A model generated the notes under the pieces. That model made no database searches. It was not told where the DNA came from and was given only the letters and a program-made list of their open reading frames with translations. Shown piece after piece: positions 32,869-44,426 of a DNA stretch of 64,000 nucleotides; the first letter of the stretch is position 1; every line of letters begins with the position of its first letter. This DNA is from Chlorops oryzae (Eukaryota > Arthropoda > Insecta > Diptera > Chloropidae). The stretch spans positions 50,728,485-50,792,484 of the forward strand of contig CM035808.1 in assembly GCA_020466095.1 (NCBI GenBank), in the 5' to 3' direction. Both the position numbers and the translations under genes were made by a program.

Positions 32869-34245
32869 CCAAATAGGAATTTTTATAGTGCGGCGTTAGG
32901 CAACTCAAAACATTTTGATATACTTCTGCTATTCCGGAAAGAGATTCCGTTGAGGGTTCGTCGGCTTGACTTTCCTCGTGAAGAAGCTTGTGATGGTGAC
33001 GGTGGCATCCATTTTGCTGACATACAGTGGTTTCGCTATATAAGAAACTCGTATATAAGAAAACCCCGCTTTTAAGAAAGGAATCTCAGGGCACCAAGTG
33101 TATTTATATTAAGCTCTGTTCAAAATTGTTTGTATGTAAGAAACACGTATATAAGAAAAACCTGCCTTTAAGAAACTGTTTACCAAAACCAAAAGCTCTT
33201 TTTGTATGGGTAACATTATTATAATATATACGAAACTTAGTTTTTGTCAAAAATTTAACACCCCTATTTTCAAACATCGGTTGTTTATATAAGGAAAAAT
33301 TTTCTTATAAACGGTTTTTTTTTTATATATATAAGAAAGAGGTTTCCTTAAAAAAAACCGGATATAAGAATGAAATTTCTTGGCAATATCGACTTTCTTA
33401 TATAGCGAAACTACTGTACCTTTTTCCGGCGGTAGTTTCTGTAACCGTGTTTACGGCCCAGCCATGTGAAGCAGGCTCAAAGCTTCTTTATTTGTGCCTT
33501 AAAGCGGCTAACGGCAGATAGGAATTGTCAGGAATAGCTGCGGCGACTGCATCGGTATTAGTGTAACGGTTTTCTGGCAACGAAACCATTGGCGTAATGC
33601 CAGGCTGTAGCGTACACGTGTGGTGCTGACTGCGTGACCTAGAAAATAAGTTTTTGTTTGCGTCTCTAATGATAAACCAAACCTGGGCAATTTGACGATG
33701 AACTTGATGCATTATCTCGCAGAACTGACTGCAAATCCGAGCACTGGCGTTGGCTGTTCGCTAGCTTCGTGTGAGCATCCGCTAGCTGACGTTTTAATGC
33801 ATAGATTCGACTTTGCATCTCGGGTGTATGATTTCCCTGAGTAGCTCCATTCGACTCCACTGGCTGATTTGTAATTGGTATGACTGGCTGCTCTTGTGTC
33901 TCCACACTCCCTGTTTCCAAAGCTGCCTGCTTAGAGTCGCTTGGGGCTGTCGGCGTCGCATATGCGTCGGGATGTAGGCGGGGACTTTTACGTACTGGTG
34001 AATGTATTAGTTTTCCCTGTGACATCTCCAAGCTCTTAGTGCGAATCATATATTCACAATTATTTCGTACAGAAAGGCGAATGACGGAAAGGTACGAAAA
34101 GAAACTTGCGAAATAAAGAATGTGATCTTCGGAGTTTAACGAGTTTAACGCTTGACGATGGCAATCTAAATTTGTAATTGCAAGTAGTTGAAACCACGGC
34201 AGTGCAGCAGACGTTTTCGTGCGTTTTTTCTGGGGACATGACATA
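32869..34245 (-). pseudogene. BEL/Pao element: gag part
   Basis: Continues the BEL/Pao element across the mariner insertion. The - strand from about 34140 gives a Ser/Thr/Pro-rich leader (KLIHSPVRKSPRLHPDAYAT), then a coiled region (SRIYALKRQLADAHTKLANS) and a decayed zinc-knuckle region around 33470-33000 ending in HHKLLHEESQAD when the pogo-type insert is ignored. Much of the middle of gag is missing. The 5' LTR was not identified. Confidence 0.65.
33025..33416. mobile_element. 392-bp pogo/Tigger-like MITE
   Basis: Ends are CAGTGGTTTCGCTATATAAG and TTATATAGCGAAACTACTG, flanked by TA at 33023-33024 and 33417-33418. TATAAGAAA motifs recur throughout. CAGTRG-type ends with TA duplication are typical of pogo-group MITEs. 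Inserted in the BEL/Pao gag region. Confidence 0.88.
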
Positions 34246-34360
34246 GGCACAAATGACATAAGTCACGAAAAAAATGATATAAGGCCCAAAAAATTTCCAT
34301 ACAAAATTGAGTTTTATGGCATATGACATAAGGCCCAAAAATTTGGGTTTTATGTCATAG
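34237..34360. repeat. ATGACATAAGGCCCAAA hairpin repeat, copy 1
   Basis: Several facing copies of GACATAAGGCCCAAA; the last, 34323-34358, forms a near-perfect palindrome (TGACATAAGGCCC with GGGTTTTATGTCA). Related copy at 46135-46265. Confidence 0.75.
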
Positions 34361-34394
34361 AATTCAAACGGGTTAACCAAGCATAAACTGGAAA

Positions 34395-35895
34395 TGAAAA
34401 AATTTTTGAAAACAGGAAGAAGTAGACGTCATGCTTCTCTCCGAAACTTACCTTACAAATAAAAATTTCTTCTCAATATCTGGTTATAGCTTCTATCAAA
34501 CCAACCACCCAGATGGAAAGGCACATGGGGGCACTGGAATACTTATTCGAAAAAGAATGCAGCACTTTGCTCTAGAGGCTTATATCTATGAATTTATTCA
34601 AGCAACAACACTTTGCGTTAAAGTCGGAAACAAAAATTTCGTATTATCGGCGATATACTGCCCTCTTCGCTTCAGCATAACAGAAAGAATGTTCATAGAT
34701 TTCTTTAACTTATTAGGCAGTACGTTTCTAGCAGCAGGGGACTATAATACTAAGCATACTTTCTGGGGTTCTAGAACTTGCAATCCGAAGGGCCAGCAAT
34801 TATACAAGGCAATTTTAAATGAAAAAATTCCCTTAACTTTATATCTCCAAGGCAGCCAACTTTTTGGCCAACAGATCTCCAGAAAATTCCTGACGTCTTA
34901 GATTTCGGAATCACTAAGGGTATAGACAGACAACTTATTTCTGCAAAAGCTACAACTGACCTCTCCTGAGATCATTCGCCCGTTGTATTCCTATTACACA
35001 AGTATCCACATGAAGTTGAAGGTTCCAACAGATTAACCAATCCAAGGACTAACTGGTTGAGCTATAAAAAGTACATAAGTTCCCACATACACACAAACTA
35101 TAAAATTAAAAGCAATGAACATATTGATGACGTCGTTACTATTTTTAGTTCGATTTTAATTTCAGCAGCTGAAAATTCGACTCCTCACACTAAAAATATA
35201 ATAGGTAAAAACCTGACAAATAACGAAAATGAAAATCTCGTTGCCGAAAAACGTAGATGTAGGCGCGAATAGCAACGAACCATCGGCCAAACTTAAACTT
35301 AAGGAAGCCGAAAAAAAGCTAAGAGTAGCCCTATCCTGGGAAAAAGAGAAAAAACAACGCAACTTTGTACAAAACCTTACACCCAGAGGCTCAAATCATG
35401 AGTCTTTATGGTTAGCGAGCCGCGGTTTGAAGACCCCCGTGCACCGTGAGTCACCCATTCGGCGACCAAACTATGGCTGGGCACGCTCTGACGAAGAGAA
35501 AGCGCCGGTCATTGCATTGCACCTGAGTAAAGTTTTCCAACCAAATCTCAGTACAATCGAATATACTCTCCCCAGTACAACCTGAAAACACATGTAGGAT
35601 TCTCGTTAACATCACTCAAAGTGAAATTAATAATACAATTAAAAATGAATTAGTATATAAAAAAGGCCCAGGGCATGATCTTATCACTTCAAAAATGTTG
35701 AAAAATATACCTTTAGTAGCAGTAGCATTTTTTTAACAATCCTTTTTAATTCTATCATAAAGTACGGTTACTTTCCGAAGGATTGGAAACGGTCGGTAAT
35801 TCAAATGGTTCCTAAGCCAGGAAAAGATCCTACCCAAACTTCCTCTTATAGACCTATTAGCCTACTCCCTAGTCTCTTAAAATTGTTCGAAAAAC
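34395..35895 (+). pseudogene. Jockey-clade element: endonuclease and RT start
   Basis: Endonuclease motifs include LLSETYLT, GGTGILIRK, SAIYCPLRF and AAGDYNTKHTFWGS (the GDFNAKH motif). A linker follows, then RT blocks KKGPGHDLITSKML, YFPKDWKRSVIQMVPKPGK and SSYRPISLLPSLLKLFEKL. Frame changes occur near 34905, 35270 and 35590. The element is cut at 35897 by a DD37E element, resumes at 37202, is cut again at 37496 by a hAT element, and resumes at 41470. Confidence 0.88.
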
Positions 35896-35897
35896 TA

Positions 35898-37199
35898 AAG
35901 ACTGTCCCAGAAATAACTGTCCTTTTGTTTTTTTTTTTATTGCAAAAAAACCAATGATGTTTTTAAAAAAATTCTTTCAGTTTATTATTAAGTGAACATT
36001 ACAAAATAAATAAAAATTTTAATTACACTGAAAAAAATACACTTTAAAAAAATTATACACTTTTTTATTAAGGTCCTCCATTAGGTTTTTTACCGACCTT
36101 TCGTTCACCTTAGTGTATGCCCGACGCCATTTATGTCGAAATATTTCGATGTTCTTCGCAGTTTGTTTGGTCTTCTTAAGGTTCCTTTTCATTAAAGCCC
36201 AATATTTTTCGATTGGACGAAGTTCGGGGCGATTCGGAGGATTTGCTTCTCTTGGTACTACAGTGACATTATTAGCTTGGTACCAATCCATCGTTCTCTG
36301 GCTGTAGTGAGATGTTGCTAGGTCAGGCCAAAATAGTACTGAACCTTGGTGTTGACGTATAAAAGGCAGCAAACGCCGGTCCAGACACTCTCTGATGTAA
36401 ATTTCGGTGTTGATTGTGCGATCCGTCACAAATTCCTTACTTCGAAGGCCACATTTGCAAATGGCCTGCCACACCATGTATTTCTTTGGAAATTTGATAT
36501 GTTTTTCGGTGGTAAATTTATTATGCTCCACCCCTTCTAACCGCAGTATAATATCCGTGTCCAGGTAACTGCTTGAAATCCGCTTTGCAATACGTTTCAT
36601 CTTCCATGATCACGCAATCAAATTTGGGCAGGTAATCGCTATACAGTTTTCGAGCCCTCCTCTTGGCTTCGGCGTCCTTTTTTTCTGACCTATCAGGTAC
36701 TTTTTGTACTTTATAGCTCCTTAGGTTGTAAAATTTTTTAATCCGTTGAACCATTGACTTCGATGTTCCCACTTTTGCTGCCATATCACGAACCGAAGTG
36801 CCTGGATTCTGAGTAAACAGCCGCTTAACGTTCTGGGCCACCGCTTGGTTCGCTGGACCACTTTTTCTCCCTGATCCTGGTGTTTTTTGATAAAGGGGTA
36901 AGCTGTCTGTATCGTTTTATGGTCCTACCGACAGTTTTTTCGCACACGCCAACTTCCTGAGCGATCTTTTTGTACGTGGTGTTTGGATTTTCCAGGTGTT
37001 TGTAAATAATTGCTTTCAGCTTTTCTTCTTGTTGAGACGACATCTTTTCAGTAGCTCTTTTATTTTACGAATGAGTATTTTTTTTTTTTTAATCTGCAAT
37101 ATTTATACTTTATTTAGGTACCAAATATGTTGCTATAGAGTTAACACTTTTTTGTAAATAGCCTAAAAACAAAAGGACAGTTATTTCTGGGACAGTCCT
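35898..37199 (-). mobile_element. IS630-Tc1 DD37E element, copy 1
   Basis: 1302 bp with inverted ends AAGACTGTCCCAGAAATAAC / GTTATTTCTGGGACAGTCCT, flanked by TA (35896-35897, 37200-37201). The - strand transposase (37043 to 36019) shows two helix-turn-helix motifs (EEKLKAIIYKHLENP, PGTSVRDMAAKVGTSKS), then catalytic DETYC, FWPDLATSHYS and RPIEKYW. It is broken by two frameshifts (near 36890 and 36545). Copy 2 at 61185-62472 is less damaged. Confidence 0.93.
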
Positions 37200-37201
37200 T
37201 A

Positions 37202-37495
37202 CTAATCCAAATTAACAAAATACCTACAAGAACACCATGTTATTCCCTCCCATCAATTCGGTTTAAGAAAACATTATGGTACTATTGAACAAGTAAATCG
37301 TATTACAAATGAAATTCGACTTTCCTATGAGCATCGAGAGTACTGCTCAACAGTATTCTTGGACGTGCTACAAGCGCTCGACAAAGTCTGGCATGAAGGC
37401 TTGCTATACAAAATCCGAAGTTTACTTCCTTTAAATTTCCACGCGATCTTTGAGTCATACATAAAACATAGAACGTTCCAACTGAAACATCATTC
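37202..37495 (+). pseudogene. Jockey-clade element: RT middle
   Basis: Contains HQFGFRKHYGTIEQVNRITN, YCSTVFLDVLQALDKVWHEG (the FLDV catalytic Asp of RT motif A) and GLLYKIRSLLP. It runs without a stop to the hAT duplication at 37496. Confidence 0.88.
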
Positions 37496-38765
37496 GTTTA
37501 CAACAGGGTCGGGCAAACTAACACCGACATACTTGCGTTTGTGTTGGTAGCGACGTGACAAATGCACTGAGAGAATAGCTCACCTTACATATGAAAGAAA
37601 TTATATTATTTTGCTAATTTTTTTTGTAATTTTTTTACTTTGGCTTCGATTTAATTGTTTTGTTTAGCAAAAAGGAGTATTTCTTCCAAGTCGACTGTTT
37701 GCTCACAATTTTTGATACGTATCAGATCCTGAAGGTGAGCATCTGACATGTTTTGTCTATATTTACTTTTTATAAATTTTAGACTAGAAAAGGTTGACTC
37801 GCATATATACGTCGATCCAAACATGGAATAAAGTTTGAAAATTTTATTTTTTATTTTTGGATATTTAGTGTAATCAACATTTTTCCAAAACTGTAGTCCG
37901 CTGTCGAGAGGTAAAGTTAGATATACCTTTAATTTTTCCAGCTCCCCTTGCAATTCCGAGTGTTGTTCTTTTAAGTCACAATTAAATGGATTATTATGGA
38001 GTTCTATGAGATTTTTAATTTTTTCGAAATCCTTAAATCTTAGCAGATAATTTTCTTGCAATGTTTCTAAGACAGCGCAAAAGTCGTCGAATTTCACGGA
38101 TTCTGGGAATTTCTGTGCTATTTCTAAAGTTTTAGGAAAGTTCGAAATATCTCTGTTTTTTAGCTGAACTATCAAAATATTAATTTTCCTGTGGAACGCG
38201 GTTACAGACAGATATAAATTAAATATATATTTGTCTTTTCCTTGAAGAGACAGGTTCAGCTGGTTGAAATAGTTGGTGATGTCGCAAAGAAAACCTAATT
38301 GGGAAAGGAATTCGGGAGAGTTAAATGATTGTAGAAGTTCCACAGCTAAATTTTCTTCTTCAAGAAATGCTACGACTTCGTTACGGAAATCAAATAATCT
38401 TTCAAGACTTCTCCCTCTGCTCAACCACCTTACCTCAGTATAAAGAAGTAAATCCCCATAATCTGCCATCAGCTCTTCGAGAAAAGTCTTAAAGCGACGA
38501 TGGTTCAAAGCGTTATGACCTCCTCTTATTTTATTTATAATTTTTAGACAAGTGTCCATTACATTTTTAATATTAGCAGCTTTGCATAGAAGAGCGTGTT
38601 GGTGTATGATGCAGTGGAACGAAGTAACGTCTATTTGATTTTTTATCATATGACCAATTAGACCTTTATTACTTCCAACCATCACCTTTGCGCCATCTGT
38701 GCAAATCGAGCATAATTTCCCCTTAGGAGCAAAAGATAGCACATGTTCTGATACAGCGCCATATA

Positions 38766-40689
38766 ACAGGTTGGCTGATAAGTCCCCGGTCTGACACATA
38801 GATGGCGTCGCTAGTATTAAATGCATATTCGGGCCTATTACGGTAGTCGCCGTCGACGCAAAAAATAGACGAAGCGACAGATTCGTATTACAGTAGTCGC
38901 CGTCGACGCAATATTGTCGTCGTCGTCGCTAAATACCTATTATCGTAGTCGCAGCGAGAGTCGCTTCTTGTCGTTTTCTGTCGCTATTTTTTTAGATGAC
39001 GACTAGCAGGCGAGCAGTGCGATAAAAGTAATAAAATGAAAACTAATTTCACTCAATAGTGAGCCATCTTGAAAAGAACCCAAGTATGGCAAGAGGTTAG
39101 CGAAAAGGAACTATTCCTAACAATTTTAAGGAAGAATGGGAAGTCATTTCGTCAAAAATGAATTCACCTTGTCCTCCCATGCAAACTTAAAATATCCAAT
39201 CTTTGTCTTAAAATTCTCCTCTGATAATAACTTGAATTTCTTTAATTTTTGCTTGAGCTTTCAAAATTTTTTTTACTCTTAAAACTATGTCACACAAACA
39301 AATTTTCATAAGATTGGTTCCATTTTCCGAATAAAAAATAAAAGTGCGTCTCGAACTAGTACCGTAATAGCTATTAAGGGGCGAAGCGACGGCGACGACG
39401 ACATCGTTGCTAAGTCCTCGACGACGATAGCGGCGACAACCGTAATAGGCCCGATTATTTTTATATAGTGCCAACCTTCAAATGATTCGTGTCAAAATTT
39501 GACGTCCTTTAGTCAATTAGTTTGTGAGATAGAGCGTCTTTTGTGAAGCAACTTTTGTTATTGTGAAAAAAATGGGGAAAAAAGGAATTTCGTGTTTTGA
39601 TAAAATATTGTTTTCCGAGGCGAAAAAATACAGTGGAAGCAAAAACTTGGCTTGATAATGAGTTTCCGGACTCTGCCCCAGGAAAATCAACAATAATTGA
39701 TTGGTATGCAAAATTCAAGCGTGGTGAAATGAGCACGGAGGACGGTGAACGCAGTGGACGCCCGAAAGAGGTGGTTACCGACGAAAACATCAAAAAAAAA
39801 TCACAAAATGATTTTGAATGACCGTAAAATGAAGTTGATCGAGATAGCAGAGGCCTTAAAGATATCAAAGGAACGTGTTGGTCATATCATTCATCAATAT
39901 TTGGATATGAAAAAGCTCTGTGCAAAATGGGTGCCGCGCGAGCTCACATTTGACCAAAAACAACAACGTGTTGATGATTCTGAGCGGTGTTTGCAGCTGT
40001 TAACTCGCAATACACCCGAGTTTTTGCGTCGATATGTGACAATGGATGAAACATGGCTCTATCACTACACTCCTGAGTCCAATCGACAGTCGGCTGAGTG
40101 GACAGCGATCGGGTGAACCGTCTCCGAAGCGTGGAAAGACTCAAAAGTCCGCTGGCAAAGTAATGGCCTCTGTTTTTTGGGGATGGGCATGGAATAATTT
40201 TTATCGATTATCTTGAGAAGGGAAAAACCATCAACAGTGACTATTATATGTCGTTATTGGTGCGTTTGAAGGTCGAAATCGCGGCAAAACGGCCCCATAT
40301 GAAGAAGAAAAAAGTGTTGTTCCACCAAGACAACGCACCGTGCCACAAGTCATTGAGAACGATGGCAAAAATTCATGAATTAGGCTTCGAATTGCTTCCC
40401 CACCCACCGTATTCTCCAGATCTGGCCCCCAGCGACTTTTTCTTGTTCTCAGACCTCAAAAGGATGCTCGCAGGGAAAAAATTTGACTGCAATGAAGAGG
40501 TGATCGCCGAAACTGAGGCTTATTTTGAGGCAAAACCGAAGGAGTACTACCAAAATGGTATCAAAAAATTGGAAGGTCGTTATAATCGTTGTGTCGCTCT
40601 TTAAGGGAACTATGTTGAATAATAAAAACGAATTTTGACAAAAAAATGTGTTTTTCTTTGTTAGACCGGGGACTTATCAGCCAACCTGT
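38766..40689 (+). mobile_element. Himar1-like mariner, copy 2, inside the hAT
   Basis: Same ACAGGTTGGCTGATAAGTCC ends as copy 1 and flanked by TA (38764-38765, 40690-40691). It is 1924 bp because a 624-bp MITE sits in its 5' UTR. The transposase has at least three frame breaks: near 39798 (A-run), at 40113 (extra G in ATCGGGTGAACC) and at 40180 (extra G). The catalytic Asp blocks are still present. Confidence 0.95.
38830..39453. mobile_element. 624-bp MITE inside Himar copy 2
   Basis: Ends are CGGGCCTATTACGGTAGTCG and its mirror ending CCGTAATAGGCCCG, with ATT on both sides (38827-38829, 39454-39456). The matching site in Himar copy 1 (31642-31652) is empty, which confirms the limits. Inner repeats of GTCGCCGTCGACG/CGTCGTCG occur near the ends. 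It is the innermost and so the youngest insertion of this nest. Confidence 0.93.
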
Positions 40690-41469
40690 TAGAACTTTTC
40701 CATTCACGTTAGAATGCAGAGAGACAACATTTAAAACTTCATCAATCATAGCAAAATTTTCATCAACTGTTCGAACACAAATAAGCAATTGACAAGTATC
40801 CTTTATATCTGTACTTGCATCCAAACAGATTGAAAAATATTTACAGTTTAATATTCTTTGTTTAGTATTGAAATATAAAAACGCAGATATCTCTTCAGTT
40901 CGACGGACAAGTGTTCTTCTTGACAAATGAATTGAGTCTAATATGTCAATAACATGTTTAAATCGCTCGTTAAAGCAATTGAAAACATCTTTACACAACT
41001 CCTTTAAAAAAATTCCATCTTCAAACGGACGACCTCGTTTGGCCAAAGCTAAGGCAACAACGTACGAAGCCGTTTCTTTTTGGTCGTTTAACTTCACGTC
41101 TGGAGACAGTGAGTCATTTAAAAACTTTTCCAAGAAAGGTTTTTTTAATGTCAGAATCAAAGTTTTTCTATCATTATGGCAAGAAGAATAATGCCTATTC
41201 AAATAATACCTTGCGCAGCGATTTGATATGTAATCGCAAACAAGGCATTGCGCTTCGCCAAAAAAATTTTCAGCGAATAAAAAATCGTCTTCCCACCTCT
41301 GAACGAACATTTTGCTTTGCGTATTTCCGCAAGAAAACGATACAACTTCCTCGTTCGACACTCAGCATGAGACTGCAAAATTTTTGCTATTCACGCATAT
41401 GCTGTGCGTGCCTGGCTGCGCTGTCGGCGTCGCCCGGCGGGATAGCTCGCGCCCGACGCTGGTTTACAA

Positions 41470-42140
41470 CAACAAGTTGTCAAATTAATGCAGGAGTCCC
41501 TCAAGGAAGTGTTGTAGGGCCTTTTCTTTATCTCTTGTATACTGCAGATATTCCTATTAGTGATCGAATAACAGTTTCAACATTCGCTGATAACACAGCG
41601 ATATTAAGCCGACACGAGGATATAAGAGTCGCAACTTATAAGCTCCAAAATCATCTCAGCGAAATCCAAGACTGGCTGTCTAAATGGTGAATTAAAATAA
41701 ATGACCTTAAATGTCGGCATATAACATTCACGCTTAAGAGAAAATCTTTTCCGGACATTTTCCTTAATAACACAGGCGTCCCTCAAAGTGAACAAGTTAC
41801 TAACCTCGGAATTCACTTGGATAAGCGATTGACATGGCGCAAGCATATCGATGCCCAGAGAATCCAAATGAAACTTAAAGCCAATTAATTAATAATCGCT
41901 CTCCTCTTAAACTGGATTATAAAATCCTCTTATACAAAGAAGTCATAAAACCAATATGGACGTATGGTTTCCAATTATATGGAAATGCAAGCAATTCCAA
42001 CATATATATCCTGCAAAGAGCTCATTCCAAAATCCTAAGGACTATAACCGGAGCTTCTTGGTTTATTTCAAGTGAAAGAAACCATAGAGAACTTAACGTA
42101 GAACTGGTCAAAATGGAGTTCGCCAAAGTCAAAAAAAATT
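41470..42140 (+). pseudogene. Jockey-clade element: RT 3' part
   Basis: Starts in frame with the left part and reads INAGVPQGSVVGPFLYLLYT, then VSTFADNTAILS, which carries the catalytic FADN variant of the YADD motif. Then come EIQDWLSKW, a TGA, and further blocks VTNLGIHLDKRLTWRKHI. Frame changes follow. The 3' end is not clearly visible; unrelated sequence begins before 42740. Confidence 0.85.
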
Positions 42141-42741
42141 AATTTTTGTAAACTGCAAGCACACGTGAATCCACTCGCGTGTAGACTATCAAATCCATCT
42201 CTCCATTCGAGGCTAAAAAGAAATGATCGGCCAGCGGCTCCAATTCGTACTCAACAACAGGTGCAATCCATGAACATTCATCATCACAGCTTTCCTAGCT
42301 GATCGTCAACTCGGTGGGTGCACTCCATGCATCCTTGCAATCCACGCACACCCTAACTCCTTAAAATCGTCGTTTCCGCGAACAAAACCTTCAATACTAC
42401 ATTTGTTTCTTCACAAATCAGCAATTCCCGCGTATAATCCACTGCTTTACCATTTCATCGAGCTTTCCATGCTCTCCAACACCGACTCAATTACATGTGA
42501 TCCTACACACACATCATAAAAGCCCAGTCTTCTTAAACCGAGGCCCGTAATGGAGAATATGCACGTAACTTAAATATGGATAAAATATATTTTTTTATAA
42601 TCTTTAGTGCTCCTGAAAACACGCTATACAATTATTTTTAAAATTAACTTTAATTTAATAGTAAAATTTAACCATCAAAAAGTGGCTGTTTTTAAATTTC
42701 CGGGCAAATTTCTAAAACGCAACATTTTTTTTATAGCAAAA
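42141..42741. other. possible Jockey 3' end and unrecognised DNA
   Basis: Pro- and Ser-rich readings up to about 42530 look like the 3' tail of the Jockey element. No poly-A tail or clear duplication was found, and nothing else was recognised. Confidence 0.4.
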
Positions 42742-44127
42742 CGTGACGTCAGTTTACACGAAACTAGCGATTGGCGATAGGAAAATATCGCAATCGATAG
42801 CCTAGGTATGTCAAAAAACTTTTCAATTAGAGATAACAAATTTTTTTTTTTAAATGATGAGAATGACTGAAAGCGGTTTTGTGAAAGCGCAATCCGACAA
42901 TCTCCCAAACATTTACGTATTTATGATGGTCACATATTTCGCTGCAAATCCGGATTTTACTTCTGCTGAGCTCAGAGGAGTGAAAGCTGCAAGGTACGTT
43001 TGACTTAAAATATGGAGAAAAATTTATATAGCTATTCGATAGACGCATTTTACACTCGTCAATAATTCACATCCATTCTCACTTTTTGGGCGAACAAAGT
43101 GCGAACATTTTGAGAAAAATTGAGAATTTTTTGATTGCACTTACTCGATAGATCAGTTTCTGCTGTCTTGGGTAAATGGAAACGCGGATGTAACTTCAAA
43201 ATCTAATAAAAACAGGGAGGGAAACCGAACTTGACTTATTTTTTGAATTAAAAAACCGAACCGTAAACTAAACCAATGTCAAAAAAATTTTCGGAGTAAA
43301 TCAGAAACCAAACACAAATATTATAATAAATGGTTCGGTTCACATACACTCATGTCGAGGAAATTGGCTTAAGGAGAAAAACAAAAAATGGCCAACAAAG
43401 TAGCTGCACATAAGAAAGGTTTTTTGGATAACACAACAACAATAGCTTTCGGTTTTATTCCGTTACATGCATTTTTTTTTTAGTTTTGGAGGTTTCTATA
43501 AAATTGGCCTTAGCCGAAGCTTGTAATTATCGCCATTTTAAGGTCCGATAAGGTCTTTGGCGTTAATTCCAAGTAACAGGAGGACTTGTTGTAGTCCAGG
43601 GATGAGCGTCTAAACTGAGTTGAAATAAAAGGTTCATTGTTTCAATTTCCAATTATAATGTTTTATTTAAGTTCGTTTAGATTGGCTCAGTGTTACAAAA
43701 ATCGTTGAAAATGCTAACACTTTTTCGTCTCCACACTTTATGTTATTTTCCCCAAGACTTGAGTTAGGCTTGAGAATACTTAGCTTAAAGAAATATTGCT
43801 ACGTTTAACTAATTAAACGTTTTTAATTTTATAAGAAAAACCAATTCGTTGAACCGTATAAACCGATCCGAAACCGCGGTTCGAAAAGGTAAATATATAT
43901 ATACTTTTTTTAAATCAAACCAGCGGTTCGATTTTTCCTTGAACCACCAAACCGAAACAGTTCAAAAATTCAAGTGGTCTCCATACCTTTATGAATCTAA
44001 GAATTTACGGGTGAATGATCAGTCAGACTGAATGCTTATGTGGCGCTGAAAATAATTTTCTGACTTCGAATATCGAAATTTTTCCATATCTACTGTCGAT
44101 ATGGAATTAGTGTAAACTGACGTCACG
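42742..44127. mobile_element. 1.39-kb element with TGACGTCA in its ends
   Basis: The left end CGTGACGTCAGTTTACAC has its exact mirror at 44110-44127. The flanks AGCAAAA and AGCAAGG may be a decayed 7-8 bp duplication. The interior is non-coding but rich in AACCGAACC/GGTTCGGTT motifs (43200-43340 and 43840-43985), which may be a further nested repeat. Confidence 0.6.
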
Positions 44128-44426
44128 AGCAAGGGCGCAAAAACGGAAGCGTTTGAATGAGCTAAAATTTTAATAGTTAATTTTTTTCGTAATGGTTTCG
44201 ATTTCAGACCTGATATTTGTATATTTGTTAATACAATAACTAGTAGAATCGAATAAGCAAATAAAAAAAATTCATGCATATTCTCCATTATCAAAAAATT
44301 ACATTCATAAACATTTCTATAAGTTGGAATATGCTCTGTGATATGTAATTGTGTTAAATTAGGTGTAAGGTTTTAAAAAATTATTGATAGACTCTTATCC
44401 TAAAGGAGTGATCCAATAATAATATA

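Larger units (their letters stand above)
37651..41361 (-). pseudogene. hAT transposase split only by a mariner
   Basis: The N-terminal part is 41361-40692: a BED-like zinc region (CLVCDYISNRCARYYLNRHY), then SICLDASTDIKDTCQLLICV with the first catalytic Asp. The C-terminal part is 38763-37651: LCSICTDGAKVMVGSNKGL with the second Asp, YTEVRWLSRGRSLERLFDFR, and the hATC dimerisation region ending STFSSLKFIKSKYRQNMSD. Counting bases, 670 + one TA + 1113 is 1785, which is 595 codons, and the codon phase matches on both sides (GKVL then YGAVSEHV). So the frame is otherwise open for 594 residues. It resembles the hAT group that gave rise to vertebrate ZBED5/FAM200/SCAND3-like proteins. Confidence 0.92.
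37504..41461 (-). mobile_element. hAT element (ZBED/FAM200-like) inserted in Jockey
   Basis: Inverted ends are CAGGGTCGGGC (left) and GCCCGACGCTG (right). The 8-bp duplication GTTTACAA is at 37496-37503 and 41462-41469. Total 3958 bp, of which 1924 bp is a Himar1-like mariner. Removing the element with one duplication copy restores the Jockey RT reading frame in register (HSFTT then SCQINAGVPQG). Confidence 0.93.
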
